Shown piece after piece: positions 12,862 through 23,824 of a DNA stretch of 64,000 nt (its first letter is position 1; each line of letters starts with the position of its first letter). Source of the stretch: Mycoplasma bradburyae (GTDB lineage Bacteria; Bacillota_I; Bacilli_A; Mycoplasmatales; Mycoplasmoidaceae); NCBI RefSeq assembly GCF_024338845.1, contig NZ_CP101414.1, positions 744,001-808,000 on the forward strand, read 5' to 3'. Below the pieces are notes generated by a model. The model was not told where the DNA came from and did no database searches. It was given only the letters and a program-made list of their open reading frames with translations. Made by a program: the position numbers and the translations under genes.

Positions 12862-12893
12862 AAATAAATGAAGAAACACGAGGGATTCTTCAA
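12862..12893 (-). other. Small inverted repeat in lipoprotein 5' leader
   Basis: TGAAGAA and TTCTTCA flank a roughly 12-nt spacer between the -10 hexamer at 12908 and the lipoprotein start at 12847. It would lie in the 5' untranslated RNA. It is short and may be chance. Confidence 0.3.
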
Positions 12894-12907
12894 CTATATC
12901 GTTTTTT

Positions 12908-12913
12908 ATTATA
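12908..12913 (-). promoter_or_regulatory. Candidate -10 (TATAAT) for the lipoprotein operon
   Basis: On the minus strand TATAAT lies about 60 nt upstream of the ATG at 12847, just after the preceding gene's stop. A TTGATA at 12936-12941 would give a 22-nt spacer, longer than standard, so only the -10 is supported. Confidence 0.45.
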
Positions 12914-12937
12914 CTATATCACTATTTTATGTATTTA

Positions 12938-13837
12938 TCAACGCAAACGTGAAAGATTGAAAAAGTTTTCTAAATGAGGTTCTGATAATTTGATTAAACT
13001 AATTACACAAATTATTAAAATGGGTAACCTTAAAGTTTCTTTAATCACTCTTGGAATTAAGTAAGCGCTTAAAATAAAATCTTTGGATTTTGGTTTTTGA
13101 TGAACTACATTAATTAAGAATTCATTAATTGATATTGTTCCTAACACTAATGAATAAAGAACCGATAAAGTAATCATCATAGTCGAAACATATAAAAATA
13201 GTTTAATCGATTCTTTAGTTTTTTTATTTCTTAAGTATAGCAATCAACTTATGATTTCTGAAAAAATAAAAAATAAACCAATAAATACGAAACTTAGTGT
13301 TGATCCAAACGAATTGTTTCTTATCAATATTTTTTCTGTGTCTGTATTGTTGTATAAAGATAAAAAGATGAACCCCGAAACACAGAATCCAATAATTAAA
13401 ACTTGTTGAAATAAAAAATCTAAGGAATTAGAACTGTATTGTTTTCTAATTCGATAAATCGAACCAAACAGAGAAGCAGTAAATACAATCATCGGTTCTT
13501 GAATAGCATAAAGTCAATACCATACACCACCTTTACCTAAAATAAATGAAAGTGTATCAGTTAAAAAACCTATTGGTATAGCAGTAACTGGACCGAAAAT
13601 TCAACCAATTAAAGCTAATCCTACTCAAGAGATTCCTAAACTTATCGTGGGACCTATCTTTATAACAAAAAAACCTAAAACAACTTTTAAAGCTATAAAC
13701 ATAGATAAAAAAGAAATAAGGTAAATGTTATACCTTAATTTAAGTGGTCAGAACGGTAAAAAAAACCTAATGATTGCTAATTTATTTATCGGTTTTTTAG
13801 CAACATCAAACTGATTTTTAATAGCTATTTTTTGCAA
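12938..13837 (-). CDS. ECF transporter substrate-binding (S) component-like membrane protein
   Basis: About 299 residues, ending at 12938. The N-terminal half has the pattern of small-molecule (folate/riboflavin type) ECF S components: a helix FIALKVVLGFFVI, then ISLGISWVGLALIGWIFGPV, TAIPIGFLTDTLSFILGKGG and a further helix after WYWLYAIQEP. The C-terminal half adds three more hydrophobic segments. No ATG is available upstream of MFIALK; TTG at 13837, 2 nt after the upstream stop and preceded by AAGG, is my choice, and ATT at 13846 is an alternative. The vitamin or cofactor bound is unknown. The energising EcfA/T genes are not in this window. It is closely packed with the genes upstream. Confidence 0.72.
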
Positions 13838-13839
13838 TA

Positions 13840-15213
13840 TTAGAATACCTTATTAGATGAATCGCTAGAATTATTTCTTTCGAAAATAGAAGTTATTTCG
13901 TTAGCTGCTTTTTTGATTTCTTCTGCATATTTATCAACAGCTTCATCAATTTTTTCTTTATCAATTTTTGGTTTGAAGAACATTGAAATCACAATTAAAA
14001 ATATAATTGCCAAAGGTATTGAAATTAATCCTATTCAAATAATTTTAGTAACTTCATAGACTGTATCAGCAGGAATCACTACAGCCTCTTTTGAAAAGAA
14101 AATTTTCGAAGGAACTGAATACAAGTGTTTAATTCCATCAAGTAATGAACCTCCAGAATAAGGACTAAAGAATGGCGAAAAAGAATAAAACACTATGAAT
14201 AATAATAGATAAATTAATGGTTTAATTCTAAAACTATATCTTAAGTTGTCATTAATATGAGGAGGTTTTACTTCTTTATTAGTGTATGTAGAAATTAAAG
14301 CGATAGCGTTTTGAGATTTTTTAAGCGATGTTTTACCTATTGCTGAAGTTATGTATGTATAAGCGCAAATAATATTTACAGCAACTAATAATAACGTAGA
14401 GGTAGTATTTATCGGAGATAGTATTGGATAATTTTTATTATCTATAGCAGATACAAATGTTGGTATTTCTTGATTTTGATATAAAACGAAGTATCAAGCT
14501 AATAACCCTAACCCAAAAACAGCGAATATTAAACATATTACAGAAGCTAAGTAGTTCAATATAATCATTAATTTAGATTTTTCTTTAAATAAGAAAAATT
14601 TACCAATATCAGATTCAGATTTAACAACGATCGAAGCAAATTGTTTGTAATCAGGTTGACTGATTGAAGAAATGATTTTTTCTAAATTTTCTTTCAAATC
14701 AATAGAGGAACCTAATGGAACACTAAAAGAAGTTTTTTTATTTAATTCTTCTTCATCCTCGATATCAGATACTGTTGGTGATGAATTAATATCATTCTTA
14801 TTATTATTTATTTCTTCATCATTACTTTCAACTACATTTTTTTCTTTTTCATTGACTTTAGGTTTGTCAATTATTTCATCAAATGATTTATTAAAAGTAT
14901 TAAGAATGAAAATATCAAGATAATTGATATCATCATTAGCATCATCAAATGAGTCGTAAGAAACCAATTTATCGCTAGTATATTTGCTAGTTGTAAACTT
15001 GTTAAGTTTATTTAAAGCAAATTCAACATATTCCAAGTTATCAGAAGCATTTTCAGTTTTACTAGCCAAAAATTTATAAATAGCAATCTGTTTAAATAAA
15101 ACAGCTCTAAACGCCTCATTGTTCTTTAATTCAGTTTCAAACTTTTCACTATTTAAAATTGTGTTAAGTTTGTATTTAATTTTATCTATAGTTGAATTAA
15201 GTTCTATCGACAT
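13840..15213 (-). CDS. Conserved membrane protein with long acidic cytoplasmic N-domain
   Basis: 457 residues from ATG 15213 (MSIELNSTIDKIKYKL) to TAA 13840 with UGA as Trp. Residues 1-210 are soluble and helical, with a low-complexity acidic/Asn stretch (ESNDEEINNNKNDIN) near 135. Four hydrophobic segments follow: two around residues 215-300, and two more near 360-375 and 405-425. The last 40 residues are a charged helix (KPKIDKEKIDEAVDKYAEEIKK). I do not recognise a family; by gene order next to holA it may correspond to M. genitalium MG_314, from memory. Gaps of 2 nt to holA and 2 nt to the ECF-like gene place it in a tight operon. Confidence 0.75.
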
Positions 15214-15215
15214 AT

Positions 15216-16133
15216 TTAATCAATACCTCTTATGATGAAATATTTAAGAGATTGGTAAGGATCAGCCAAACTTCTTTTATTATTAATATCTAATTTTAAC
15301 AAATCAACAATAAAATCCTTTATTACTTTATCAGATTTTACATAAATATCTCTATATGTATATTTTAACCAATAAATATTAACGCCCATTTTTTTAGCTA
15401 TATCTTCATCAGATAATTTCATTTTTTTACCAAGCAATAAGAAATATATTTTACTAAGCATCGTAATCAGAGTAGAAATAATTTCGCTTGGTTGCCTCTT
15501 ATTATCAATTAGATCCTGATATATATTTAATATTTCTTGAACATTATTATTGATAATCTCTTTAGCTAAGTTGTAGATTAATGTATCCGAATGATCAATT
15601 ATTATTTTATCTATCTCTTCACGGTTGTTTAAGCTTTCTTCATCAACAAATTCCAATTTTTTAATTTCACTGCATATTAGTCTTGCATCGTTATTAGTAT
15701 TTTTATCAATAAAATAAGGAAGTCAATTTGGATAATTTTTATTTAACTTATCTAACTCTTTTGTTATGAAATTAAACTTAGAATTATTTTTACTATCTAA
15801 GCTTTTTATCTCATTTTTACCGTCAATTTTTAATAAATCTGTTTTTTTATAATCATATTTACTATCAACTATTAAAAAAACTTGTTTAGATGAATTATTA
15901 ATAGTATTTATTAACGCTTTACTACTATTTAAATCAAATTCTTTATATAAAAATGCAGGATTAATAATTGCTATAATTTCATTCGAATTATTGTTGAATA
16001 ACCCAGTACTTAAGTATTGAGATAAATTAGTATTTTCATCATAGTTAACTCAAACAATATTTTTATTCTTATTTTTCTCTCTTAAATTTATTTGAGCTAA
16101 ATATAAATCGTCACAAATCACTAAATAAGACAC
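15216..16133 (-). CDS. holA: DNA polymerase III delta subunit (clamp loader)
   Basis: 305 residues from a GTG start at 16133 (MSYLVICDDLYLAQINL) to TAA 15216; an in-frame stop just upstream (16140) makes this start the first possible one. The sequence is divergent but ordered like HolA: an N-terminal Rossmann-like region, a Lys/Asn-rich middle, a domain with YFIDKNTNNDARLICSEIKKLEFV, and a C-terminal all-helical collar domain containing ISTLITMLSKIYFLLLGKKMKLSDEDIAKKMGV, which matches the typical 'LLRLKELLEQGLSEEEIAKKLGI' pattern of delta subunits. It would open the beta clamp in the clamp-loader complex. The comEC-holA order is also known, from memory, in M. genitalium (MG_316-MG_315). Only 1 nt separates it from the comEC stop. 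Confidence 0.8.
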
Positions 16134-16134
16134 T

Positions 16135-17256
16135 TTAGATTAACCTCATCACCCACATATTACTGATAAATAAATAATAAATTAATAAATAGTAATAAGG
16201 TGTTCAATTAGCTAATTCAGATAAATTTATAACGAAATAATTTATTTGAAAAGTTTCTATAATGATAAAAAAGACATTATGCAAGATTTCTAAATACGGT
16301 CAAATAACATTAAATGGGAATAGAAAAAGATTTAAAAAATAGATACTCATAATAATAGGACTCAAAATTATTGATCAAAATATTGTCAATAAATTTATCT
16401 TCCCATAACCATTAATAATCAAACCGCCTAACACTATATTGATAAGCACACTCGAAATTATTGATTTAGCAAAATTATTTATTTTTTCAATTTGATAAAT
16501 TGCAGTTATTACAGATACACTTAAATAGCTTAGCATATAGGAATAGCTCAGAAAAGCATATGGATTAAATAACAATAATACTAGTCCAGAAATCGCTAAA
16601 ACTAAAAAACTTATATCCTTTTCTTTTATAATTTTCTTAAGAATAAGATTAATAAATAAACATAGTAATATTCGTGTTACTCCATAACTAAAACTCAATA
16701 AGTAACAATAAAAAATTAATACCGGAAATGACACAAAATTACCGATGATTTTTGATTTTTTAAATATTTTTTGAATAGTTATATTTATTAAAGATAAATG
16801 CAACCCACTAACAACTAATAAATGCGCTATTGATAAGTTTAATATCTGGTTATATATAACTCTATTATCATTGTTTCTAATATTAAATATCATTAATAAT
16901 AAAAATCCTCTTGATTGTTTTCTTTCGTTTGTATTAAGATATTTCAAAATTATTTTTCTAAGATCATATTCTTCTGGTATCCTATCTAACAACTCTTTAA
17001 AACTAACCCCTTTAATATCAAGAAAATAATAAATAAGATAATACCCTAAAAATAAAACAAATAATACGCAAATAAAAATTGCTATTTTGCAATTAAACAA
17101 AAAGAATGAAACAATAAAAAAAACTACGCCTAGGATTCCTATCAGTATCCATTGTTGTTTATTAAATGTATAACCCAACAATCAAATGGAAACTAAACAG
17201 AACATCAATGCTAGTCCGTAGTTTTCTTTTATGTTTATTCTTCTTTTTAATTCCAT
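16135..17256 (-). CDS. ComEC/Rec2-family DNA channel protein, channel domain only
   Basis: 373 residues from ATG 17256 (MELKRRINIKENYG) to TAA 16135, UGA as Trp. It is very hydrophobic, with roughly ten membrane segments. The family signature ILNLSIAHLLVVSGLHLSLI (near residue 145) corresponds to the conserved 'HLLAVSGLHVGL' of the ComEC competence domain. Later segments FSYGVTRILLCLFI and NPYAFLSYSYMLSYLSV also match the domain. Full ComEC proteins are about 700-800 residues with an N-terminal OB-like domain and a C-terminal metallo-beta-lactamase domain; here both are missing and only the channel remains. In B. subtilis the protein carries single-stranded DNA into the cell; here uptake of DNA or nucleotides is an inference. 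The gene lies between valS (22 nt) and holA (1 nt). Confidence 0.82.
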
Positions 17257-17278
17257 ATACAAGATATGGAAAAAAATC

Positions 17279-19861
17279 TTATTTTAAAGAATTTAATTTA
17301 TCTTCTTTTAGTTTTAACTCTTCTTGATAGTTATTTAATTTTTTAACTTCAGCCTCGTATTTTTCTTTTGGAGCTTTATTCTTGAAGTTTTCATTATTAA
17401 CTATATTTAAACTTCTTTCAACTTCTTTTTGAAGTTTTACTATTTCAGCTTTTAATTTATCAATAATTTTTGACTTATCATTCTCATAAACAACATAGAA
17501 TTCATTATCATCTGATGCTATCAAGAATAAATCGTCAAGTTTTTGGTCACTTATCTTAATAAGATTTATGTTTTCTGTTTTTAAATATTTAGTTAAGTCT
17601 TCAATATAACTTACATCATTCTTGTAAAGAACGTTTAACTCTGTTTTAGATTTCAATTCGAAACTTTGTTTGAAATTTCTAATCTTAATAACTATTCCTA
17701 AAATATTATCAAAGTTAGACGTTTTTTGTTTAATATCAATTAAGCTTGGTCATTTTTCAAGAATGATCGAAGGTTTTTTATTACTAAATTCAAACACATT
17801 GTATAGTTGTTCAGTAATAAATGGAACAGAGGGATGAAGCATAACTAATAAATTCCTAAACATTTTATTAGCTAGATCATATTTAGCTTTAGATCATCCG
17901 TTTTTCTTATTGAATTCAATATAAACATTAGCAAAATCATCTCAAATGAAATCACTTAATTGTTTGTTTGACAGAGCGAAACGGTATTCCTTTAATTTAT
18001 CTTGAACACCTTCATTAACATCGTTAAAACGGTTAATAATTCAATAATCTAAACTATCTAACCCTTCATCAGTTAATTTAGTTACATCAATTAAGCTAAT
18101 ATATCTAGCTAAATTTCATAGTTTATTTAAAAATGAAGCTGCTGCATTCATTTTTTCGGTATTATACGAAACATCTTCACCTGGTGAAGTATTTGATGTT
18201 AAGAATAATCTTAAAGCATCTGAACCATATTCATCAATTACCTGAATTGGATCAATTCCATTATTAAGTGACTTCGACATCTTGCGGTTTTGATCATCTA
18301 ATATCAAACCATGCAATAATAAGTCTTTGAATGGAATTGATTTTTTAAGCAATCAAGACATGATCACCATTCTTAACACTCAAAAGAATACAATATCATA
18401 AGCAGTAACTAACAATGAATTAGGAAAATTATCAGCAAACTCTTTATCATCAATTCCTTCATTAAAACATATTAAAGGTCACAATGCTGATGAGAATCAA
18501 GTATCCAAAACATCCGGATCTCTTATGTAATCTTCACCTGGTGAAGTTATACTCACTTTAATATCTTCAGAATTATTCTTATTATATCAAGCTGGTATTT
18601 GATGACCTCATACAAGTTGTCTTGAAATACATCAGTCTTGATTAGAATCCAATCAATTATTAATCGTATCTAAGAAACGTTTAGGATAAATTTTGATATT
18701 ATCAGGATTGTTAACTAATTTTTTAATCTCATCAACAAATTTAGTTGTAATCAAGAATCATTGCTTCGATAATAACGGTTGAATAATTGTATTAGAACGA
18801 TCAGAATAACCGATATTGCTTACTATTTCTTCAAACTTAACGTATTTATTTTCTTTAATTAATTTATCAACAATTAGTTCTCTAGCTTGATAAACATCAA
18901 CACCTTCAAATTCTAAAGCTAGTTCATTAAGTGTTCCGTCAAAGTTAATACAGCTTAATTCTGGTAAATTATGTTTTTTAGATAATGCATAGTCATTATG
19001 ATCATGCCCTGGGGTACATTTCATAACCGCACTACCAAAGTCGATGTCAATGTATTCATCGACTAAAATCGGAATTAATTGATTGTTCAATGGATTAATC
19101 AATTTTTTATCGTGATATTTTAAATATCTTTCGTCATTAGGATTAACAAAAACAGCCACATCAGCATAGATTGTTTCAGGTCTAGTTGTAGCTATTTCAA
19201 GATAATCTTCGCTATCTTCTAGATAATACTTAATATAATGTAATTTTTGCGTTTTTTCCTTATTGATTACTTCAATATTTGATATAGCAGTATTTAGTTT
19301 AGTGTCTCAGTTTACAAGTGTATATTTCTTAGTTATATATCCTTGTTCATAAAGTTTTACAAAAACATCTAAAACATATTTATTTGACTGTTCTGATAAA
19401 GTAAATTTTTCTTTTTTTCAATTAAGCGCTAAACCTAACGATTTAGCTTGATTCTTAATTGTTTTAGATGATTCTTGTGCTCATTTATAGATGTTATTAA
19501 AGTGGGTTTGGCGATCGTCTTTTTTGTAATCAATATTATTGCTTCTTTGAATTGATTCGAATTTTGTTTGCGTAGCAATCCCTGCATGATCAGTACCAGG
19601 AATTCAATTAATATTTCCAGTTACTAACTTTTTATAACGAACAATTAAGTCTTGAATCGATAAATTTCAAGCGTGACCAATATGTAATTTACCCGTTAAA
19701 TTAGGTGGAGGCATAATCACACTAAACGGTTTTGTGTCAGATAAACAAAAATCAGATTTTTGATTAGCATAATCAGTATCTAATCAAAAATCTACAACAC
19801 CTTCACTTATGTATTTATGATCGTATTTTTGGTTTAAATCCAGTTTTTTTAATTGTTTCAT
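17279..19861 (-). CDS. valS: Valyl-tRNA synthetase
   Basis: 860 residues from ATG 19861 to TAA 17279, with several UGA Trp codons. Class I motifs are intact: [16 protein letters not shown] with HIGH at residues 60-63, and NRKMSKS with KMSKS at about 527-531. The segment [16 protein letters not shown] is typical of ValS, and the editing (CP1) domain lies between, with [18 protein letters not shown] and [21 protein letters not shown]. The C-terminal 70 residues form the coiled-coil arm ([14 protein letters not shown]...[17 protein letters not shown]) that contacts tRNA(Val). It charges tRNA(Val) in the cytoplasm. engB stops 3 nt upstream of this start, so translation is probably coupled. No T-box leader is seen, as expected for an internal operon gene. 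Confidence 0.97.
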
Positions 19862-19864
19862 AAT

Positions 19865-20425
19865 TTACGAATTAACATCTATAATTCTTAACATTAAGTT
19901 ATTTAAATTTTGCTTGTTTTTAGCGCTTATTAGAATGATTTTTTCTTCATTAACCTTAAGAGCATTTAAGATCTTATGTTTATTGTTAGGATAAGCTGAT
20001 TTAGGGTATTTATCAATCTTGTTAAAGACAATATAATAATCAATTCCAAGAGTTGATAACAGCTTGGTTATTTCCATATCTTGTTGAGTTATTACACCAA
20101 GATCAAGAACTAAAAAAATGCCAGCTAAATTTTCTCTATGATTCAAATAATCAGTTAAAAAAGCTGATATTTCTTCTTTTTGAGATTTCTTGATTCTTGC
20201 ATAACCATATCCAGGTAAATCGACGATTCTCTGATTACTAATCTCATAAAAATTCATAGTAACCGTTCGACCTGGGGTTTTTGATGTATGAGCTATCTTA
20301 GCGTTTGCTAGACCGTTAATAATTGTTGATTTTCCAACATTTGAACGACCTATTAAGCACACTTCTTTTTTTGAATCGTTAATGCACTCTTTTAAGCTAG
20401 TAGCGCTTTTAATAAAACGATTCAT
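19865..20425 (-). CDS. engB: Ribosome biogenesis GTPase EngB/YsxC (YihA)
   Basis: 186 residues, a normal EngB length. Motifs: G1 GRSNVGKS at 26-33, the G2 region with KTPGRT, G3 DLPGYGYA at 69-76, and G4 NKID (near 136), then SAKN. Family knowledge: YsxC/EngB is an essential GTPase needed for assembly of the large ribosomal subunit. The gene stops 3 nt before valS and begins 5 nt after the UPF0154 gene, so it is inside the minus-strand operon from the glycosyltransferase to the lipoproteins or part of it. The arrangement UPF0154-engB-valS is, from memory, also found in M. genitalium and M. pneumoniae. Confidence 0.97.
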   Translation of the reverse strand: MNRFIKSATSLKECINDSKKEVCLIGRSNVGKSTIINGLANAKIAHTSKTPGRTVTMNFYEISNQRIVDLPGYGYARIKKSQKEEISAFLTDYLNHRENLAGIFLVLDLGVITQQDMEITKLLSTLGIDYYIVFNKIDKYPKSAYPNNKHKILNALKVNEEKIILISAKNKQNLNNLMLRIIDVNS

Positions 20426-20430
20426 TATGG

Positions 20431-20652
20431 TTATTTCATTTCCTTAGAATATGCACGCATCATTTGTTTTATTTGAGCTTCAGATGGTTTACGTCCCATT
20501 TGAGCATATAAACTGCGAATTTGTGCTTCTGTTATCGGTGGGTTTTTACGCATCTGACGCTTAAAGACTTTAATTGCAATGATGTAACCTAAAATAGCTC
20601 CAGCTATTAAGCATAAAGGTATACTCAAACCTAGTGATAATGCTAATTCCAT
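20431..20652 (-). CDS. UPF0154 (YneF-type) small membrane protein
   Basis: 73 residues with one N-terminal membrane span (about residues 3-28, including GAILGYIIAIKVF), then a basic hinge (KRQMRKNP) and the family signature NPPITEAQIRSLYAQMGRKPSEAQIKQMMRAYSK. This C-terminal motif is diagnostic for the UPF0154/YneF family of Firmicutes and Mollicutes. The function is unknown. It lies 9 nt after the transketolase-like gene and 5 nt before engB. Confidence 0.93.
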   Translation of the reverse strand: MELALSLGLSIPLCLIAGAILGYIIAIKVFKRQMRKNPPITEAQIRSLYAQMGRKPSEAQIKQMMRAYSKEMK

Positions 20653-20661
20653 TTTTGTCTC

Positions 20662-22701
20662 CTAATTACTATCCTTATTTTTCTTATCTTGGTCGTTATT
20701 GATATCGCTATTGCGCTTTAAGATATCAGCGCCATTATTTTTATTAATATCGATTTTACCACTCAATAGATAATGACCATATTGATCTTGATCATTATCA
20801 AATTCAGTTGTATTAGTTCTTGAATCTAATGATTTTATTTTATTATTATTAGTTTTTTGTGAACGCTTAGATTTTTTGAAATGAACAGTATGTTCTTTCA
20901 TTTGATCAATTGAGTTTAGTTCAAGTGGGTTTTTAGATAAAACATTACCTCATGCAACTTCTTCCATTCTGTCCATATAATAACTTGGGAAGTTGTTTAG
21001 CAAAACAGATTTTGCTACAGAATCCATGTTATCAAAATGTTCTAATGATAATACCGAAATGATTCTAGGCATTATCCCATTTTTTAATAATTCTTCGCGA
21101 AAACTTAATGCTTTTATTAAATCTGCACCACAAGCAATAATGTTAACAGTAGCATAATTATGCGTGTTTAATTCATAGCCAGCTAAATTAATGCCATCCA
21201 CCATAATATTAACTAAATCCGAAACATGTGGCAAAACAATAAAGGTATCTTTTTTGTTTTGTTTATTAAATTCACATATTGAATATTTTAATTCTTCGTA
21301 TGTTCCTGGTTGTAATAACAATGTGTTGTTTTGGTATGCGATTGAATTACAAATTGAATTTAAATAATTAAAAGATAAACCCTTAGGAGTATTTACTAAA
21401 TATAAGAATTTATTGTTGCATTGTTGTAAGTTTGGATCAGTTATAATCGATGATATTAGGTTGATATCAGTATTAATTACTGGTAAATGAACTTTGTTGT
21501 GCGCTATAGCGCAAGCAATAACTTTAGCCAGTTCAATTCATTGCCCTAATAATATTAAACGATCAGAATTGATTTGATTTAGTTCATTTTCCAACTCATA
21601 ATCATTATCGTTAACTTCTAATAAAACAGAGTTAGGTTGTTCTTTAAAAATAACTGCTTTTAATTTAGCTAATGATTGATTACTATCAATCTTATCTGAG
21701 TTGAATTCCCAATCCTTATAATTTGTTAAATAGTCATCTAAAACAATATTTCGTCTTTTTAATTCATCTAGTTGATTATTTATTAAATCTTTTAATTTAT
21801 TAACACGTGTTTGTTGGGTCGGGTAAATATCATTTGCAGTTTCATATAAAACCTTAAATTCTTCACCATAGTATTCAAAACGCTTGATTAATTTGTTTAA
21901 TTCTTCTTGATCTAGTTGAGTTCTTAATACTTGACTAGTACCAGCAATTTCTGAACCATGCCCAACAACAGTGTTGATATCAACAAAAGCAGGACGATTA
22001 GCATTGACTGCATATTGGAACGCTACATCAACTTTATCAACATTGTTAGCATTCAATACACTGATGTATTTATAACCCATCTTCTTAACAATTGTTGAAA
22101 AGTCAGTTATTAAATAATCATCATTAGCTCCGCGTTCTTCAAAAGAATTATTATCATAAATAATAACTAAGTTATCTAATTTTTGATTAATAGCAGTTTT
22201 AAGAGCTGATAAACCATAATTAGAATTCAAATCAGCACTACTAACAATACAATAGATTTTATTAGTTTTTGTGTAATGAGAAGCTTTTTGTATTAACTTA
22301 GAATCTATTGCTAAACCTACAGCATAAGCAAGATTATAACCTGGTTGCTTATTCGAAAAATCGTAAAGATTTCTAATCTTTTTTTCATAAGAAAAATCAA
22401 TTAGATCATCAACTTTTATATCAGGATGTTTTAATAAGTAAAAACAAGCCCTAATATTAGATCCACCTAATTGTTTTGAAACAACAAGTTTATCATTATA
22501 GCTTGCATCTATATCATTAACATCCATAACAAAATAGTTGCGGAACAAGACATAAAGATAACTCGCTGAACCAAATCCATATGCAGCTTTCCCTATAAAA
22601 CTATTATTGACACTATCAAACATTAAGAATCTAAAGTTATTAACGATTGTATGTGAGTTTTTAGGGAAAGGCTTATTTTGATAAATCGACTTAATAACCA
22701 T
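20662..22701 (-). CDS. Transketolase-like protein lacking catalytic residues
   Basis: 679 residues from ATG 22701 to TAA 20662 (UGA = Trp). The whole protein follows transketolase order: an N-terminal TPP-type domain (1-330), a middle domain, and a C-terminal domain with the typical VNIIACGADLIKALSFREELLKNG and RIISVLSLEHFDNM. But functional residues are altered. The usual SGHPG is NSFIGKA (34-40); GHGS is LGGSN (78-82); the GDG of the TPP motif is SSADLNS (154-160), though DNN (183-185) remains; the HG(A/T)PL histidine is lost in QVLRTQL (257-263) although GHGSEIAGTS just before is kept; the DGPTHQP segment is replaced. The last about 85 residues are an Asn/Asp/Lys-rich tail not normal for transketolase. 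Probably a non-catalytic paralogue. Next genes: UPF0154 9 nt downstream, glycosyltransferase 9 nt upstream. Confidence 0.85.
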
Positions 22702-22710
22702 GTTTTCTAA

Positions 22711-23709
22711 TTATTTAAATAATCTTTTATTTTCGTTAGTTTTTAGTTTTTCTCGAAGGTTATTAGGTACCTTAAAGATGTAATTAGAAGATAAATATTG
22801 ATTCTTTAATAGTGTTAGGATTTGCTCTTCGAATGTCTTTTTAATCGCATCCACAGTACTACGATATTCAATTCTTACCTGATCTATTATACTGGTAATT
22901 ATACTAGATTTAAAATCGTTTATTCGGTCTTTGATTGGAACATAATTATTAAACCAATCAATCATCTTAGGATATTCATGAAAAACATAACGATATTTAG
23001 CAACTAAAAACTTTAAACGATTCTCATCATAAAAACCTTCGCTTTCAATAAAGTTAATGGTCGGTTTTCAAACTACTCTGAAAAAATCACAGTTAGCTAA
23101 TAAATCGTATTTCAAATAAAAATCGGGAATGTACGGATTTTTACCAAACTTCATATCAAGAGCTTCAAAGAAATTCTTTTTAATTAATATTCCTTGAGTA
23201 TTAAATGAGTTAGCAAAGATGTAATCAATTGAATTACGGTCAGATAGTTTTTTATCATTCGTAGGAATATCATAAACCCCTTTCATAGGGTTAGATGTTG
23301 TAGCAACCATATTTCTCCCTACAATAATCTCAGTAAATTGTTCATTAACTGAAATCATATGCTTAATAGCATCTTGATTAAGAGTGTTTGGTGGTTCTAA
23401 AAATAAAAAGAAATGACCTGAAGCATATTTAACTAATTGATCATAAACAAAACCTCTCCCTTTTTGGGTTTGATTTTTATATATTCTTACATTTTGTTCG
23501 AATGTTTCAAATCTCTTTAAAACTTGATATGAATTATCCGATGAACTATCGTCAATACAAATAATTTCTATATTCTTATAACTTTGAAATAACGCAGAAC
23601 TTACTGTGGTTTCTATCGTTTTGGCATTATTATATACAGGTATAAGAATAGAAACTAAGGGGTTTTTTACATGATAAAATTCGGAAGAGCGTGAATTAGT
23701 TTCATTCAT
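22711..23709 (-). CDS. Family 2 glycosyltransferase
   Basis: 332 residues from ATG 23709 to stop 22711 (UGA = Trp). The GT-A fold is clear in the first 120 residues: PLVSILIPVYNNAKTIETTVSS, the sugar-nucleotide motif CIDDSSSDNS near residue 51, and QKGRGFVYDQLVKYASGHFFLFLEPPN, where the usual DxD is replaced by EPP. The C-terminal 200 residues are helical and end in KVPNNLREKLKTNENKRLFK. The position next to UPF0154-engB-valS matches M. pneumoniae MPN_483, which from memory is a glycolipid synthase transferring hexoses to diacylglycerol or ceramide; this role is inferred for the present protein. It appears to be the first gene of the operon, divergent from the Y-family polymerase. Confidence 0.88.
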
Positions 23710-23739
23710 AACACAAATTGGTTGCTGTATTATTGTTTA

Positions 23740-23745
23740 ATTATA
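23740..23745 (-). promoter_or_regulatory. Candidate -10 (TATAAT) for glycosyltransferase operon
   Basis: TATAAT on the minus strand, 30 nt upstream of the ATG at 23709, in the divergent gap 23710-23824. No convincing -35 is seen at the standard distance. Confidence 0.4.
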
Positions 23746-23824
23746 AAAGCATTTTTATTACTTTAAATAGCTTGATTTAAATATTTTTTCTAATAATTTA
23801 ATATTATTTAAATTATTGTTTTTA

